Positions 1 to 8,706 of a stretch of 64,000 bases of DNA are shown here, piece after piece. How positions within the stretch are numbered: position 1 is the stretch's first letter; every line of letters begins with the position of its first letter. The notes beneath the pieces were generated by a model, which made no database searches, had not been told where the DNA came from, and was given only the letters and a program-made list of their open reading frames with translations. Source of the DNA: Candidatus Melainabacteria bacterium (lineage in GTDB: Bacteria; Cyanobacteriota; Vampirovibrionia; Obscuribacterales; Obscuribacteraceae); the NCBI GenBank assembly GCA_017307165.1, contig JAFKGK010000003.1:434001-498000 (forward strand). The letters are read 5' to 3'. Made by a program: the position numbers and the translations under genes.

Positions 1-299
1 TCGGGGCTGAGCGGATCATCTGCAAGGCTGGCAATGACGATATCATGGCATGAGTCATCCGGCGAGTAGTCTTGCTCTTGAGCCAAATAAGCCGTCTTTA
101 GATGCTTGCGCTTGGTAATACTGCCGCCATCCGGCTCAACTAAGCCAGCGATGATCTTCATAAGGGTCGACTTGCCGGTACCATTGGGACCGATCAGGCC
201 TACTTTTTCGCGTTCGTCGATCGTTAAGCACAAGTCTTTGAATAGCGGACGGCTACTATAGCTTTTGCTCAGCGACTGGCAAGTGATGGCTACTGGCAT
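1..299 (-). CDS. ABC-F family ATPase, N-terminal part (cut by window edge)
   Basis: The reverse strand from ATG at 297-299 reads an ABC ATPase start: an aromatic-containing A-loop region (SKSYSSRPLF), then Walker A GPNGTGKS at about residues 37-44, followed by the Q-loop stretch AYLAQEQDY. No membrane segment precedes the ATPase domain, which is the arrangement of ABC-F proteins (Uup, EttA and relatives), soluble twin-ATPase proteins that act on the ribosome or, for Uup, in replication-associated processes. Only about 99 residues are inside the window, so the second ATPase domain and the linker that would name the subfamily are not visible. It lies 42 bases downstream of dnaB on the same strand and may be co-transcribed with it. 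Confidence 0.8.
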   Translation of the reverse strand, partial: MPVAITCQSLSKSYSSRPLFKDLCLTIDEREKVGLIGPNGTGKSTLMKIIAGLVEPDGGSITKRKHLKTAYLAQEQDYSPDDSCHDIVIASLADDPLSP

Positions 300-341
300 G
301 TCTGTGATCCCTTAAAATCTATGGCAATTTCTCTTGTAAGC

Positions 342-2630
342 TTATTCGCCACCACCGCCGCCACCAGGATATTGGTTTTGGACCTTGTTGAGAAATCTAG
401 TGATGCTGCCTTGATAGAGCAGGTCGACTGTACCAACGGGGCCGTTACGTTGTTTGGCGATGATGATCTCGGCCTCACCGCGCTTGTCGCTCTCAGGATT
501 GTAGTACTCGTCACGATAGATAAACATGACGAGATCCGCGTCTTGCTCGATAGAGCCTGACTCTCTGAGATCGGAGAGCATCGGACGTTTGTTTTGGCGT
601 GCCTCGACTGCCCGTGACAATTGGGATAGGGCGATGACAGGCGTTGAGATCTCGCGGGCGAGCGTTTTGAGCGAGCGCGAAATCTCAGAAACCTCCTGCA
701 CTCTGTTGTCGGTTGCTTTGCGACCCTGCATCAACTGGATGTAGTCGATGATCACCATGCCTAGATTGCCTTTGGTCTCGGCCTTGAGACGTCTGCATTT
801 GGCGCGGACCTCGAGGACGTTGACCATGGCTGAGTCGTCGATATAGATGGGGGCTTCGCCTAACCGGCCCATGGCAGTCGCTAGAGCTGTCCAATCGTTT
901 GTATGCAGGTGGCCGGTGCGCAGGCGGTTGGCGTCGATCTTGGCCTCGGCGCACAACATACGTTGTACGAGTGATTCTTTGGACATTTCTAGAGAAAAGA
1001 TGGCACAGGCCACTCCGGCCTCTACAGCGCAATTTTGTGCGAGGTTGAGCACGAAAGCCGTATTGTGGACACAGATATCGTTGGCGACAAAATTGTGGGT
1101 GGTATCGATAGTGAGGTCAAAGACCTGTTGTGGCCCCTCGTCGACGATAGAAGAAATAGACTCAAAGACGATGTCATTGAGCCTGTCCTGCTTTGTGGTG
1201 GGGACAAGTGAAATGATTGTCTTGAGCTCATGACTCATGTCACTGTCAGCAAGTCCGATCTCTCTTTGCAATATGGTGAGACCATGGATATCGTCTATCG
1301 AAAGCTCTGCAAAGACCTGACCTTGCGTGTTTGTGTTGAGACGGATCTTGGCTATAATGCCAAAGCGCAGGAGTAGATGCGATAACTGGTGTATCTGTCT
1401 CTCGTTGGTAGAAACGTAGATCAGTGCTGCCCGCCTGACCGAGATATTGCCTGCTGACAAAAGATGTCTCAAAAAGAGAGCAAGCTGCTCTCTAGGCAGT
1501 GTAAAAATCGATTGGGGGATCAAACTGTCGGCTTTGTGATCTTGCACTCGACTATCGGCCTTGGAGCCGGCTGCCGATAACAGCTCGCGTGTCTTTTGTG
1601 GAGAAGCCATAATATGAGCCATGAGCTTGATCTTGGCCTCGGCCAGGCTCTGTTTGCCAAAAACCGGTAGAGTGGCTGGACAAGCTATTTTGTCGCCGAC
1701 CGCCAGATCCTCGAGCTTAAGCCAGCCTCGATCTCGGGTTAAAAACGGGTGAGTAGCCGTACTAGTGATCTTGCGTCCTGACTCAGTGGTGACCGTAAAA
1801 GTGGGCTTGACCCCCTCGTCCAGATAGTGTGTTGGTATGGTCTCGCTAAAGCGATGATCGGCTTTGAGGGTAAGCATGGCAGCATCGAGACCTTGCTCGT
1901 GCTTGTTGCGATATATCTGCTCGATGGTAAGAACGCGGCCATCAGTAAGCAGGATCTCTGCGTCAGCGCTGAGGCACTTGCCCATGGATGGACGGGCGGC
2001 GATGATCACCAGATCTGAAGGCTGAAATCCTGAAGTCATGGCGTCCAGATCATAGAAACCAGACGGAACTCCGGACAAAACGTCTCTATTTTCGTAGCGT
2101 TGCTCGATCTTTTCGAAGGATGCCTCGACGATGTGCTTAACATGCACCATCTCTTGCATATTGCGTCTTTGCGCCAGCGTAAAGATCATATGCTCGGCTT
2201 TATCTAAAGCAGTATCGGCATCAGTCTCCTCGTAGCAGCTAGCCACGATCTCTGTGCCTGCCTTGATAAGACTGCGCAAAAGGGCTTTTTCCTGGACGAT
2301 CTTGGCATAAAACTCGAGATTGGCAGTTGTGGCCACCGAGAGTGAAAGATCGGTGATATAGGCGTGGCCGCCTACAAGATCGATCTTGCCCTCGTCCTTG
2401 AGGAACTGAGTGATGGTGACGATATCTATAGGCTCGTTGCCATCATATAGATCGACCATGGCGGCGTAGATGACCTGGTGAGCCTTACGATAAAAATACT
2501 CCGGCTGCAAGAGGTCGACGACGCGCGAAAGCCCGTCGCCGGAAACCATGAGTGCTCCGAGCACTGCCTGCTCCGCCTCGATCGATTGAGGCGGCAGGCG
2601 CTCTAAATTGCCATCAGCAAAATCATCCAT
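342..2630 (-). CDS. dnaB: Replicative DNA helicase DnaB, intein-containing precursor
   Basis: This is the hexameric helicase that unwinds DNA at the replication fork. The 762-residue precursor has the all-helical N-terminal DnaB domain (about 10-105), a linker, and the RecA-like C-terminal ATPase. The Walker A loop is split after ARPSMGK at residue 218 by a 305-residue intein (219-523) and resumes with TAFVLN; removing it leaves about 457 residues, normal for DnaB. Further landmarks are the Walker B region VIIDYIQLM and LRESGSIEQDADLV. The protein ends in a run of glycines. ATG at 2628-2630 is preferred over an in-frame TTG three codons upstream; neither has a strong Shine-Dalgarno site. Without splicing the ATPase site cannot form, so activity depends on the intein. 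Confidence 0.97.
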   Translation of the reverse strand: MDDFADGNLERLPPQSIEAEQAVLGALMVSGDGLSRVVDLLQPEYFYRKAHQVIYAAMVDLYDGNEPIDIVTITQFLKDEGKIDLVGGHAYITDLSLSVATTANLEFYAKIVQEKALLRSLIKAGTEIVASCYEETDADTALDKAEHMIFTLAQRRNMQEMVHVKHIVEASFEKIEQRYENRDVLSGVPSGFYDLDAMTSGFQPSDLVIIAARPSMGKCLSADAEILLTDGRVLTIEQIYRNKHEQGLDAAMLTLKADHRFSETIPTHYLDEGVKPTFTVTTESGRKITSTATHPFLTRDRGWLKLEDLAVGDKIACPATLPVFGKQSLAEAKIKLMAHIMASPQKTRELLSAAGSKADSRVQDHKADSLIPQSIFTLPREQLALFLRHLLSAGNISVRRAALIYVSTNERQIHQLSHLLLRFGIIAKIRLNTNTQGQVFAELSIDDIHGLTILQREIGLADSDMSHELKTIISLVPTTKQDRLNDIVFESISSIVDEGPQQVFDLTIDTTHNFVANDICVHNTAFVLNLAQNCAVEAGVACAIFSLEMSKESLVQRMLCAEAKIDANRLRTGHLHTNDWTALATAMGRLGEAPIYIDDSAMVNVLEVRAKCRRLKAETKGNLGMVIIDYIQLMQGRKATDNRVQEVSEISRSLKTLAREISTPVIALSQLSRAVEARQNKRPMLSDLRESGSIEQDADLVMFIYRDEYYNPESDKRGEAEIIIAKQRNGPVGTVDLLYQGSITRFLNKVQNQYPGGGGGGE
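1062..1976 (-). other. Intein in the DnaB Walker A loop, degenerate LAGLIDADG endonuclease
   Basis: The insert starts with Cys (CLSADAEIL, block A), has the TxxH block B as TATHPFLT, and ends with block F (VFDLTIDTTHNFVAND) and block G ICVHN, followed by Thr as the +1 extein residue. All residues for standard protein splicing are present. The centre keeps the spacing of a LAGLIDADG endonuclease, but the two helices read LMAHIMASPQ and LFLRHLLSAGN, lacking the acidic residues that cut DNA. It therefore looks like a splicing-competent intein whose homing enzyme has decayed. The boundaries were set by matching the flanks to uninterrupted DnaB (GRPSMGKT). Confidence 0.93.
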
Positions 2631-2648
2631 ATGTATCAATCAGAGACG

Positions 2649-2666
2649 CTATCTTGTCCAAGATAG
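2649..2666. promoter_or_regulatory. 18-bp palindrome upstream of dnaB
   Basis: CTATCTTG-TC-CAAGATAG is a perfect inverted repeat with 8-base arms, lying 18 to 36 bases before the dnaB ATG in the gap after acsA. No T-tract follows on either strand, so it is more likely an operator or a small 5' UTR hairpin than a terminator. The factor that would bind is unknown. Confidence 0.4.
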
Positions 2667-2703
2667 TTCATTTGGTGAGTTCATATCTACAATCTTGAAG
2701 ATT

Positions 2704-4512
2704 TCAATCATCTTCTAGAGATGAGACATCGCCGGTGGGCAATCCTAGTTCCCAGGCTTTGAGCAGTCTGCGCATGATCTTGCCGGATCGAGTCTTGGGC
2801 AAGGAGTCTTTGACCTCGATTTCTCTGGGGTAGGCGTGGGCAGCCAGGGTCTTGCGAGTATGGTCTTTTATCTCGTTTAAGAGGTTGTCGTTCATCGTGA
2901 CGCCATTGGCTAGCACGATAAAGGCCTTGATTATTTCGCCTCGCTCTTTGTCCGGTTTGCCGATGACACCTGCCTCAGCTACTGCCGGATGCTCGACCAG
3001 GGCGGATTCGACTTCGAAAGGACCGACTCTGTGGCCAGAGGTGTTGATGACATCGTCAGCACGTCCGACAAACCAAAAGTATCCTTCTTCGTCCTTCCAG
3101 GCGTTATCACCGGAAAAATACCAGCCAGGGATCTTGAAGTATTCGTCAAATTTGTCTTTGTTGCGCCAGATCCGTCTGAGCATGGCTGGCCAACCTGGTT
3201 TTACGACCAGTCGTCCAAGCTCTCCTGCATCTAGCTCCTGGCCCTGATCATCGACGATTGCAGCATAGACTCCAGGGAGGGGCTTGCCCATCGAGCCAGG
3301 CTTGAGAGGATTACAGGGGAGATTGGCGATCAATTGCATGCCTGTTTCGGTCTGCCACCAGTTGTCGTGAATTGGAAGACCAAATACCTTCATGCCCCAG
3401 CGCACGACCTCAGGATTGAGGGGCTCGCCGACCGAAAGCACATGGCGCAGGCTACCGAGATCATGCTCAAAAACAACATCATCGCCGGCTTTCATCAACA
3501 TGCGTAAAGCTGTTGGCGCCGTGTACCAGACAGTTACCTTGAGCCTATCGATCAATTTGTACCAGCTGGCAGCATCAAATCTGCCTTCGTAGCTGACCAC
3601 GGAAGCACCGTTGGACCAGGGGCCAAAGATACCATATACGGTGCCGGTCACCCAGCCGGGGTCGGCCGTACACCAGTAGACATCGTCTTCTTTGAGATCG
3701 AGGACCCATTTGGAGGTCATATGCTGGCCGATGATATCGCCATGCACGTGCACCACGCCTTTAGGCTTGCCTGTGGTGCCGGATGTATAAAGCAAGTAGA
3801 GTGGGTCTTCGGGATCCATTTGCTCGCAGATGAGCTCGCTGGATTGTCCCTCGATCAGTTGTGCATAGTCTAGTTCGCCCTCGCCGAGCTCACGACTTGC
3901 ATGGGCACCGTCCAGGTCTTGTTTGGGGCCGATGACGATCACGTGCTCGAGGTCTGGGAGATCACGACGAATGGCGTCGATCTTGTCCTTGAGGTCGGTA
4001 TTGGTAATGACTATGGTTGCTTCGCTGTTGTGCAGCCGATCGCGTAAGGCGTCAGGGCCAAAGGCCGAAAACAGCGGGCCGGCTATGGCACCTATCTTGG
4101 CAATGGCGATAGTCGAAACATAGAGCTCAAAAATACGAGGCAAAAAGACAAATACACGATCTCCTCTTTTTACTCCCAGTGATTTGAGTGCGTTGCCTAG
4201 ACGGTTTGCAGCCTCGTATATCTCCTGAAAAGTATATTTTTCGAGGTGCCCTCTGGCATCGACAGAATAAAGTGCGACCTTGTTGCGTCGCCCATTGTGC
4301 AGATGCCTATCTACTGCATTGTAGGCCGCATTGACCTTGCCTCCAAAAAAATAGGAGATCTCTTTTTGAGCATCCTGCCAGGAGAAGGTATTGTAAAAGT
4401 TTTCGTACTCGGGCAGATTGCAGTTTACAGCTGCCTTCTTGAGTATTTCTCTTTTGGCGCCCTTGGGCTTCTCAGTCTTTTTAGCGTGCTGTTTCTTTTC
4501 CACAACCTTCAT
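2704..4512 (-). CDS. acsA: Acetyl-CoA synthetase, AMP-forming (AcsA type)
   Basis: It activates acetate to acetyl-CoA through acetyl-AMP. The 602-residue protein belongs to the ANL adenylating superfamily. It shows the P-loop-like motif YTSGTTGKPKG (242-252), the aromatic WWQTETG motif (385-391), the hinge region with GRADDVI, and the C-terminal catalytic lysine in KTRSGKIMRR (Lys578), the site that protein acetylation silences in this family. The Lys-rich first 25 residues are extra. The start ATG has an ideal GGGAGG six bases upstream. A second paralogue lies at 41,983. The close match to the family's acetate-pocket Trp (W385/W386) favours acetate, but propionate is possible. It is read toward dnaB, 73 bases away. 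Confidence 0.9.
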   Translation of the reverse strand: MKVVEKKQHAKKTEKPKGAKREILKKAAVNCNLPEYENFYNTFSWQDAQKEISYFFGGKVNAAYNAVDRHLHNGRRNKVALYSVDARGHLEKYTFQEIYEAANRLGNALKSLGVKRGDRVFVFLPRIFELYVSTIAIAKIGAIAGPLFSAFGPDALRDRLHNSEATIVITNTDLKDKIDAIRRDLPDLEHVIVIGPKQDLDGAHASRELGEGELDYAQLIEGQSSELICEQMDPEDPLYLLYTSGTTGKPKGVVHVHGDIIGQHMTSKWVLDLKEDDVYWCTADPGWVTGTVYGIFGPWSNGASVVSYEGRFDAASWYKLIDRLKVTVWYTAPTALRMLMKAGDDVVFEHDLGSLRHVLSVGEPLNPEVVRWGMKVFGLPIHDNWWQTETGMQLIANLPCNPLKPGSMGKPLPGVYAAIVDDQGQELDAGELGRLVVKPGWPAMLRRIWRNKDKFDEYFKIPGWYFSGDNAWKDEEGYFWFVGRADDVINTSGHRVGPFEVESALVEHPAVAEAGVIGKPDKERGEIIKAFIVLANGVTMNDNLLNEIKDHTRKTLAAHAYPREIEVKDSLPKTRSGKIMRRLLKAWELGLPTGDVSSLEDD

Positions 4513-4555
4513 GTGGACCTCCCGATCTCAAAGGGCCATAAGCAAAATATTGACT

Positions 4556-4584
4556 AGTGTAACGCTTGTTAAGGCCCTGCTTAA
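4556..4584 (-). promoter_or_regulatory. Candidate sigma70-type promoter for acsA
   Basis: On the minus strand TTAAGC (4579-4584) and TACACT (4556-4561) are 17 bases apart and lie about 45 bases before the acsA start. The -10 element is good and the -35 element weak. Confidence 0.3.
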
Positions 4585-4647
4585 TATTCAAGGTGCGAGG
4601 GAATCTTAAAATTGGCATCATATTTGTTTTTATAGGAGTTTGCTTAG

Positions 4648-5271
4648 ATGTCTGACGATTGGACCGCACTCAAGACCGACGCAGCACGGGCTATGACCGA
4701 TAACGATTTTGGCCAGGCGGTCGCATTCTGGCAGTCCGCGCTAATGGAGTCCGAAAAGTTTGCCAAGGGCGACGGCAGGCATGTTGAAAGCCTGGAAGGC
4801 TTAGCCCGCGCACATTTTGCCAGGCAGAGCTGGCCCGAGGCCGAGTCTTATTTTAAAAAAGCATTGATGGAAAGGGAGACTCAGCAAGGCGTGGACCATC
4901 AAGACGTGGCCACAGTGCTCAACAATCTCGGCTGCGTCTATTTTAAAAGAGGCTTTTACAAAGATGCCATGGTGCACTACGAACGGTGCTTGACCATCCG
5001 TCGCAAGGTATTTAGCAACGAACATCTCGAAGTGGGCAGAGCGCTCTATCATCTCGCCCTTGCGACTCATGCCCAGATGCGCTATGACGAAGCCGATGGA
5101 CATTATCGCAAGGCGCTCGACATCAGCAACAAGACTCTCGGCAACAATCATCCTGATCTGATCAATCTGTTGCGCAATTATGCTCATCTCTTGCGTAAGA
5201 CAAGTCGTGATTCGATAGCCAGCCAGATGGAGACATTTGCCAGGGGCATCGAAGCCAAGCAGACTGCCTGA
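4648..5271 (+). CDS. Tetratricopeptide-repeat protein
   Basis: This soluble protein of 207 residues consists almost wholly of TPR/kinesin-light-chain-type repeats: segments such as LEGLARAHFARQSWPEAESY, LNNLGCVYFKRGFYKDAMVH and LYHLALATHAQMRYDEADGH recur about every 42 residues. Such repeats form a helical superhelix that binds partner proteins; the partner is unknown. There is no signal peptide. AGGAG lies nine bases before the ATG. The following methyltransferase gene starts five bases after its stop, so the two are probably one transcript, but nothing in the sequence shows a shared function. Confidence 0.88.
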   Translation: MSDDWTALKTDAARAMTDNDFGQAVAFWQSALMESEKFAKGDGRHVESLEGLARAHFARQSWPEAESYFKKALMERETQQGVDHQDVATVLNNLGCVYFKRGFYKDAMVHYERCLTIRRKVFSNEHLEVGRALYHLALATHAQMRYDEADGHYRKALDISNKTLGNNHPDLINLLRNYAHLLRKTSRDSIASQMETFARGIEAKQTA

Positions 5272-5275
5272 GCCA

Positions 5276-5983
5276 ATGTATCAGTCCGTCTGCCCTTATC
5301 CTGATTGCAGATCAGTATTTGATTGCCCGCATGATGCCGATAACCTGGAGGATCGCTTCCCTGTCATCGACTGTTGCCATTGCAATCGAAAAATGCTTGC
5401 CAAGCCCAAAGCGCTTCTAGATAGACTGCAGGCCAGAGCACCGCATCTGGTGGGAGAGGGCAATCTAGTCAGGCCCTTGCCTCCAAGTCGTCCCAGTCTG
5501 ATAGCTTGCCTTGATGATATTCGCAGTCTGCATAATGTCGGGGCGACTTTTCGCACCTCTGACGCATGCGGCTTTGAAAGGCTTTATCTGTGCGGTATCA
5601 CGGGCTGCCCGCCGCGCAAGGAGATCCAAAAAGTCTCACTTGGCGCCGAAGCCTGGGTGTCTTTTGCTTATCGTATCAGTATCGCCGAAATGCTCTGCGA
5701 TTTAAAAGCCATCGGCTATCGGATCATAGCCTTGGAAAGAAATGACAGCTCTAGACCAATCGAGAGCTTTCTCCTTGAGCATGCGACGACATTACCCGAC
5801 AAGATCTGTTTGATCCTGGGCAATGAAGTACAGGGCGTCAGCCCCGAGGCCTTGTCTCTGGCTGATGATACGGTGCATCTAACAATGAGGGGCCAAAAAG
5901 AATCACTCAATGTTTCGGTAGCTTTTGGCATCGCTGCTTATGTACTTGCCGATTGCTTTTACAAGCTGCACAATCAAGCATAG
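5276..5983 (+). CDS. SpoU/TrmH family RNA 2'-O-methyltransferase with Cys-rich N-terminus
   Basis: The C-terminal 150 residues carry the SPOUT knot motifs: motif 1 region DDIRSLHNVGATFRTSDACG, motif 2 LILGNEVQGVSPE and motif 3 LTMRGQKESLNVSVAFGIA. These enzymes transfer a methyl group from S-adenosylmethionine to a ribose 2'-OH in tRNA or rRNA. Which nucleotide is modified cannot be read from sequence. The first 45 residues hold Cys6, Cys11, Cys33 and Cys36, spaced like a zinc ribbon, which is not standard for TrmH. The ATG at 5276 is chosen because the longer reading frame would run back into the TPR gene. Its 3' end overlaps the convergent gene by 10 bases. Confidence 0.88.
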   Translation: MYQSVCPYPDCRSVFDCPHDADNLEDRFPVIDCCHCNRKMLAKPKALLDRLQARAPHLVGEGNLVRPLPPSRPSLIACLDDIRSLHNVGATFRTSDACGFERLYLCGITGCPPRKEIQKVSLGAEAWVSFAYRISIAEMLCDLKAIGYRIIALERNDSSRPIESFLLEHATTLPDKICLILGNEVQGVSPEALSLADDTVHLTMRGQKESLNVSVAFGIAAYVLADCFYKLHNQA

Positions 5984-8199
5984 ATGACAAACTGCATCAA
6001 AAGCGAAATGCCCAGCATGATCGCAAAAATGATGCCGATGATCAAGGCGACGTTCGAGTCTTCTTGTATTTGGTTGCCCAGATAATCGACCGCTCTCATC
6101 CGCGATCTGGCTATCGCAAGCGCCGTGCATAGGAAAAGACCGATCGAAAGTAGATAATGCAGCACCTTGAGTGGCAGCGGCGGATGCTTGATGAGCATGA
6201 GGAAGGTTGTCTTTTGTGATGGCACCACCGGCCTTGCCTTGATGGCATTGATTGCTGGCGTATTGTTCTGGGGATCGCGCGTAAGAGTTACAGGCTCAAA
6301 CCGTACTGGATTTGGTGTCAGTGCCTTCGATTTGACTTGAGTTTTGATCTTTATCTTGGTTTTGGTCTTGACTGTGGTCACTTTTTTATCAGCTGGCACA
6401 GCGCTTGTATCCAGGTATTCGGGATTGGCCTCGATTACCAGTGCTTGCCCTGGTCGGGATGTCTGGATCAACTGCCCGTGAGAATCATATCCTCTGATCA
6501 TGAAGGCTACGCATTTGTTATGAGGACTTGCCGAATCCGTTTTTTTTATTTCGCCTTCGATGACTGCATAGCAGACGATCTTGCCTGGTGCGCCTTTATC
6601 ATCTCCTCCGAGCAAACGGCCTGATTCGAGGTTTTCTTTTGCCTTGAGTCCCAGAGCGTCCACGAGGGGGATCTGTCTGATTTGAAACTGATCAATACTG
6701 CCTGTGTAAGGATTGAGGTAGGAAAAATAATTGATGAGAGCAGGAGGCACGGCATCTGGATACTGGCCCCCGCGCAGATAAAATCCCTGGGCGATACCGG
6801 CTAATTGCTTCATCTTTTGGATGGTCTGAAACTCTCTTCCAGTAGCTCTGTAATAACGCACGTCATCTTCGCTGTTCAACACCGATTGGTTATCATCAAA
6901 CCAGATTTGTTTTTCCCAGATACTGGAATATGCCGCTCCAAAGATGTCTCCCCAGGCCGAGTTAAGCCGTCTGAAGCCAACCTGGGTGGCGCCGCTGCCT
7001 GCCGATGGGGAGTAGATAGCTTGTGCTGGGCCTTGAAACCTGATTGCGCCCTCGCCATCAGCAGTAAGAAAAATGTCCTCGCCTAACGCTGATTGCAGTG
7101 CAGTCTGGATAGCCTTTTCTTTTTCGTCTTTAGCTAGATCATCTGCAGGGTTGGAAAAAATCAAATAGCCGATGAGGGCTAAGACCACTCCTACTCCTAT
7201 AACTGGCAGGGTAAAGTCTTTGATGATACGACCGAGTCTAATTGATCTCTGATCATCGGGACTGAGCCGCCTGGCCTTGCTTTGATTGCCATTAGCATCG
7301 CTATTGGCAAGATCACCACTAAGCCTATTGCGATCTCTGATTTGTCTAATCTGATCTATCGAATAGGATTCTTCGGAGAGATTTACGTCTTGTTCGTTGT
7401 TTTGCGGACGGTAAGACAAAGCACCGGAGTCCCTTGTCTGCGGCTGTCTTTGCCCCATCTCGCTTTCGTCCGGCGGCTTGGGCAGAGAGCTTGGCGTTTT
7501 ATTGGGATCGAGGCTCGGTGCCGGCCTCAAGTCGTTTACCTGGCTCTGGTCCATGGCAGTCATGCTAGACATGCTCGTACTGAGATAATTGTTGTAACCT
7601 TGCTTGGATGAGGGTGATGGCGACTGGGTCTGTGATTGATCTACAAAACCTGGCATATCGGCAAGCATCTGTCTAGCAAAGTCCTGCATCGAGGCTGGAC
7701 CGTCCGTCAAGGCAGGCGTATATGGCAATGCCCCTGTATCTGGTGGCAATTGTTGTTTGTGTTGTATGAGTTGCAGCCGATTGTACTGCTCTATCAATCG
7801 CTGGGCGAGCGGGTCTTGACGAGTCACAGCATACTTGGCGCGCATCACGGCATCATCTATGGTGGTCATAGCCTCTGGGATAAAGCCCAGGTGTTCCTGC
7901 AGCATGCATATCTTGAGCATGATGGCGATGACATCGGGATGCTGGGGACCGAGGACTTTGACTCCTAGCTCAAAGAGTCTGATGCGCAAAGTAAGAGCTT
8001 CTTTCAGCATCATGGCATTTTCGTAGCAATCGCCGAGTGCTTGCAGGCAGTCGACCATCTCGACACGGTCCTCTTGGCCCCAGATGCTTTCCATGGAGGC
8101 CAGACCCGCCATCAAGAAAGGCATAGCTTCGCTCTGGCGGCCTTCGCTGTACAGACGCATGCCTTCTTGATAATTTGCTTGCCCGTCTTGGCCGGGCAT
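5974..8199 (-). CDS. TPR-containing membrane protein of unknown function
   Basis: The 741-residue product has TPR-like helices in its first 110 residues (YQEGMRLYSEGRQSEAMPFL and following units), a long low-complexity Ser/Pro/Gln linker, a single membrane helix near 335 (VIGVGVVLALIGYLIFSN), an external domain of about 250 residues, and two closely spaced membrane helices at the C-terminus (LLSIGLFLCTALAIA and IIGIIFAIMLGISLLM). No signal peptide is present, so the TPR part should face the cytoplasm. The start at 8197-8199 follows AAGGCGG at good spacing; an upstream ATG at 8263-8265 would leave only 20 bases to the divergent gene. I do not recognise the external domain. Confidence 0.8.
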   Translation of the reverse strand: MPGQDGQANYQEGMRLYSEGRQSEAMPFLMAGLASMESIWGQEDRVEMVDCLQALGDCYENAMMLKEALTLRIRLFELGVKVLGPQHPDVIAIMLKICMLQEHLGFIPEAMTTIDDAVMRAKYAVTRQDPLAQRLIEQYNRLQLIQHKQQLPPDTGALPYTPALTDGPASMQDFARQMLADMPGFVDQSQTQSPSPSSKQGYNNYLSTSMSSMTAMDQSQVNDLRPAPSLDPNKTPSSLPKPPDESEMGQRQPQTRDSGALSYRPQNNEQDVNLSEESYSIDQIRQIRDRNRLSGDLANSDANGNQSKARRLSPDDQRSIRLGRIIKDFTLPVIGVGVVLALIGYLIFSNPADDLAKDEKEKAIQTALQSALGEDIFLTADGEGAIRFQGPAQAIYSPSAGSGATQVGFRRLNSAWGDIFGAAYSSIWEKQIWFDDNQSVLNSEDDVRYYRATGREFQTIQKMKQLAGIAQGFYLRGGQYPDAVPPALINYFSYLNPYTGSIDQFQIRQIPLVDALGLKAKENLESGRLLGGDDKGAPGKIVCYAVIEGEIKKTDSASPHNKCVAFMIRGYDSHGQLIQTSRPGQALVIEANPEYLDTSAVPADKKVTTVKTKTKIKIKTQVKSKALTPNPVRFEPVTLTRDPQNNTPAINAIKARPVVPSQKTTFLMLIKHPPLPLKVLHYLLSIGLFLCTALAIARSRMRAVDYLGNQIQEDSNVALIIGIIFAIMLGISLLMQFVIYA

Positions 8200-8285
8200 T
8201 TTGAATGTACCGCCTTGCATCAAACTGTTTTTCTCGGCTAGTCTTATCTTCTGGTATACCCACATTGGGAGGGGCGGAAATTATT

Positions 8286-8654
8286 GTGTCCGATAAAAGC
8301 ACCAAAACACTGGATTGGAGATATAACCGGGTCGGTTGCTCCACTTGTATAAAAGCTCAAGACTTTTTAGATCGTCATGGTATCGCTACACAAGTCCTCG
8401 AAGACGCCAAGCGCAAGGTCTACAAGCAAGAAAAGGCATGGGATCTGGTCGGTCGCGTTCAAAATATCTATGCACGCAAGCACACCAAGACAGCGCATTT
8501 TAAAGTTGTGGACGGTGTATTGCAAGGCAGCCATGAAGACTTTTTGGAGATGGTGCTCGGACCTACTGGCAACCTGAGGGCTCCGATCCTCTTATCCGGC
8601 AAAGATCTCCTTGTGGGCTTTGACGAGGCCGCTTATACAAAGGTCTTGCTCTAA
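8286..8654 (+). CDS. ArsC/Spx-type thioredoxin-fold protein
   Basis: This 122-residue protein begins with the family pattern of a strand followed by a redox CxxC (CSTC, residues 18-21) at the start of a helix, and continues to the conserved ending NLRAPILLSGKDLLVGF, which in ArsC-family proteins contains the cis-proline next to the active site. Members include arsenate reductases, the regulator Spx and nitrogenase-associated glutaredoxin-like proteins. The CxxC pair resembles Spx more than classical ArsC, but residues that bind RNA polymerase alpha cannot be judged by eye. GTG at 8286 is chosen because GGGAGGGG precedes it by 11 bases and because a longer frame would cross the divergent gene. 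A terminator follows directly. Confidence 0.75.
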   Translation: MSDKSTKTLDWRYNRVGCSTCIKAQDFLDRHGIATQVLEDAKRKVYKQEKAWDLVGRVQNIYARKHTKTAHFKVVDGVLQGSHEDFLEMVLGPTGNLRAPILLSGKDLLVGFDEAAYTKVLL

Positions 8655-8659
8655 AGAAA

Positions 8660-8684
8660 AGCGGGCTGCTTAAAACAGCCCGCT
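8660..8684. terminator. Intrinsic terminator between convergent genes
   Basis: AGCGGGCTG and CAGCCCGCT form a 9-bp GC-rich stem around a 7-base loop, five bases after the stop of the thioredoxin-fold gene. The T-tracts are short on both sides, so it probably serves both converging genes weakly. Confidence 0.7.
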
Positions 8685-8706
8685 CTTGATAATTTTGCAG
8701 CAAGTC

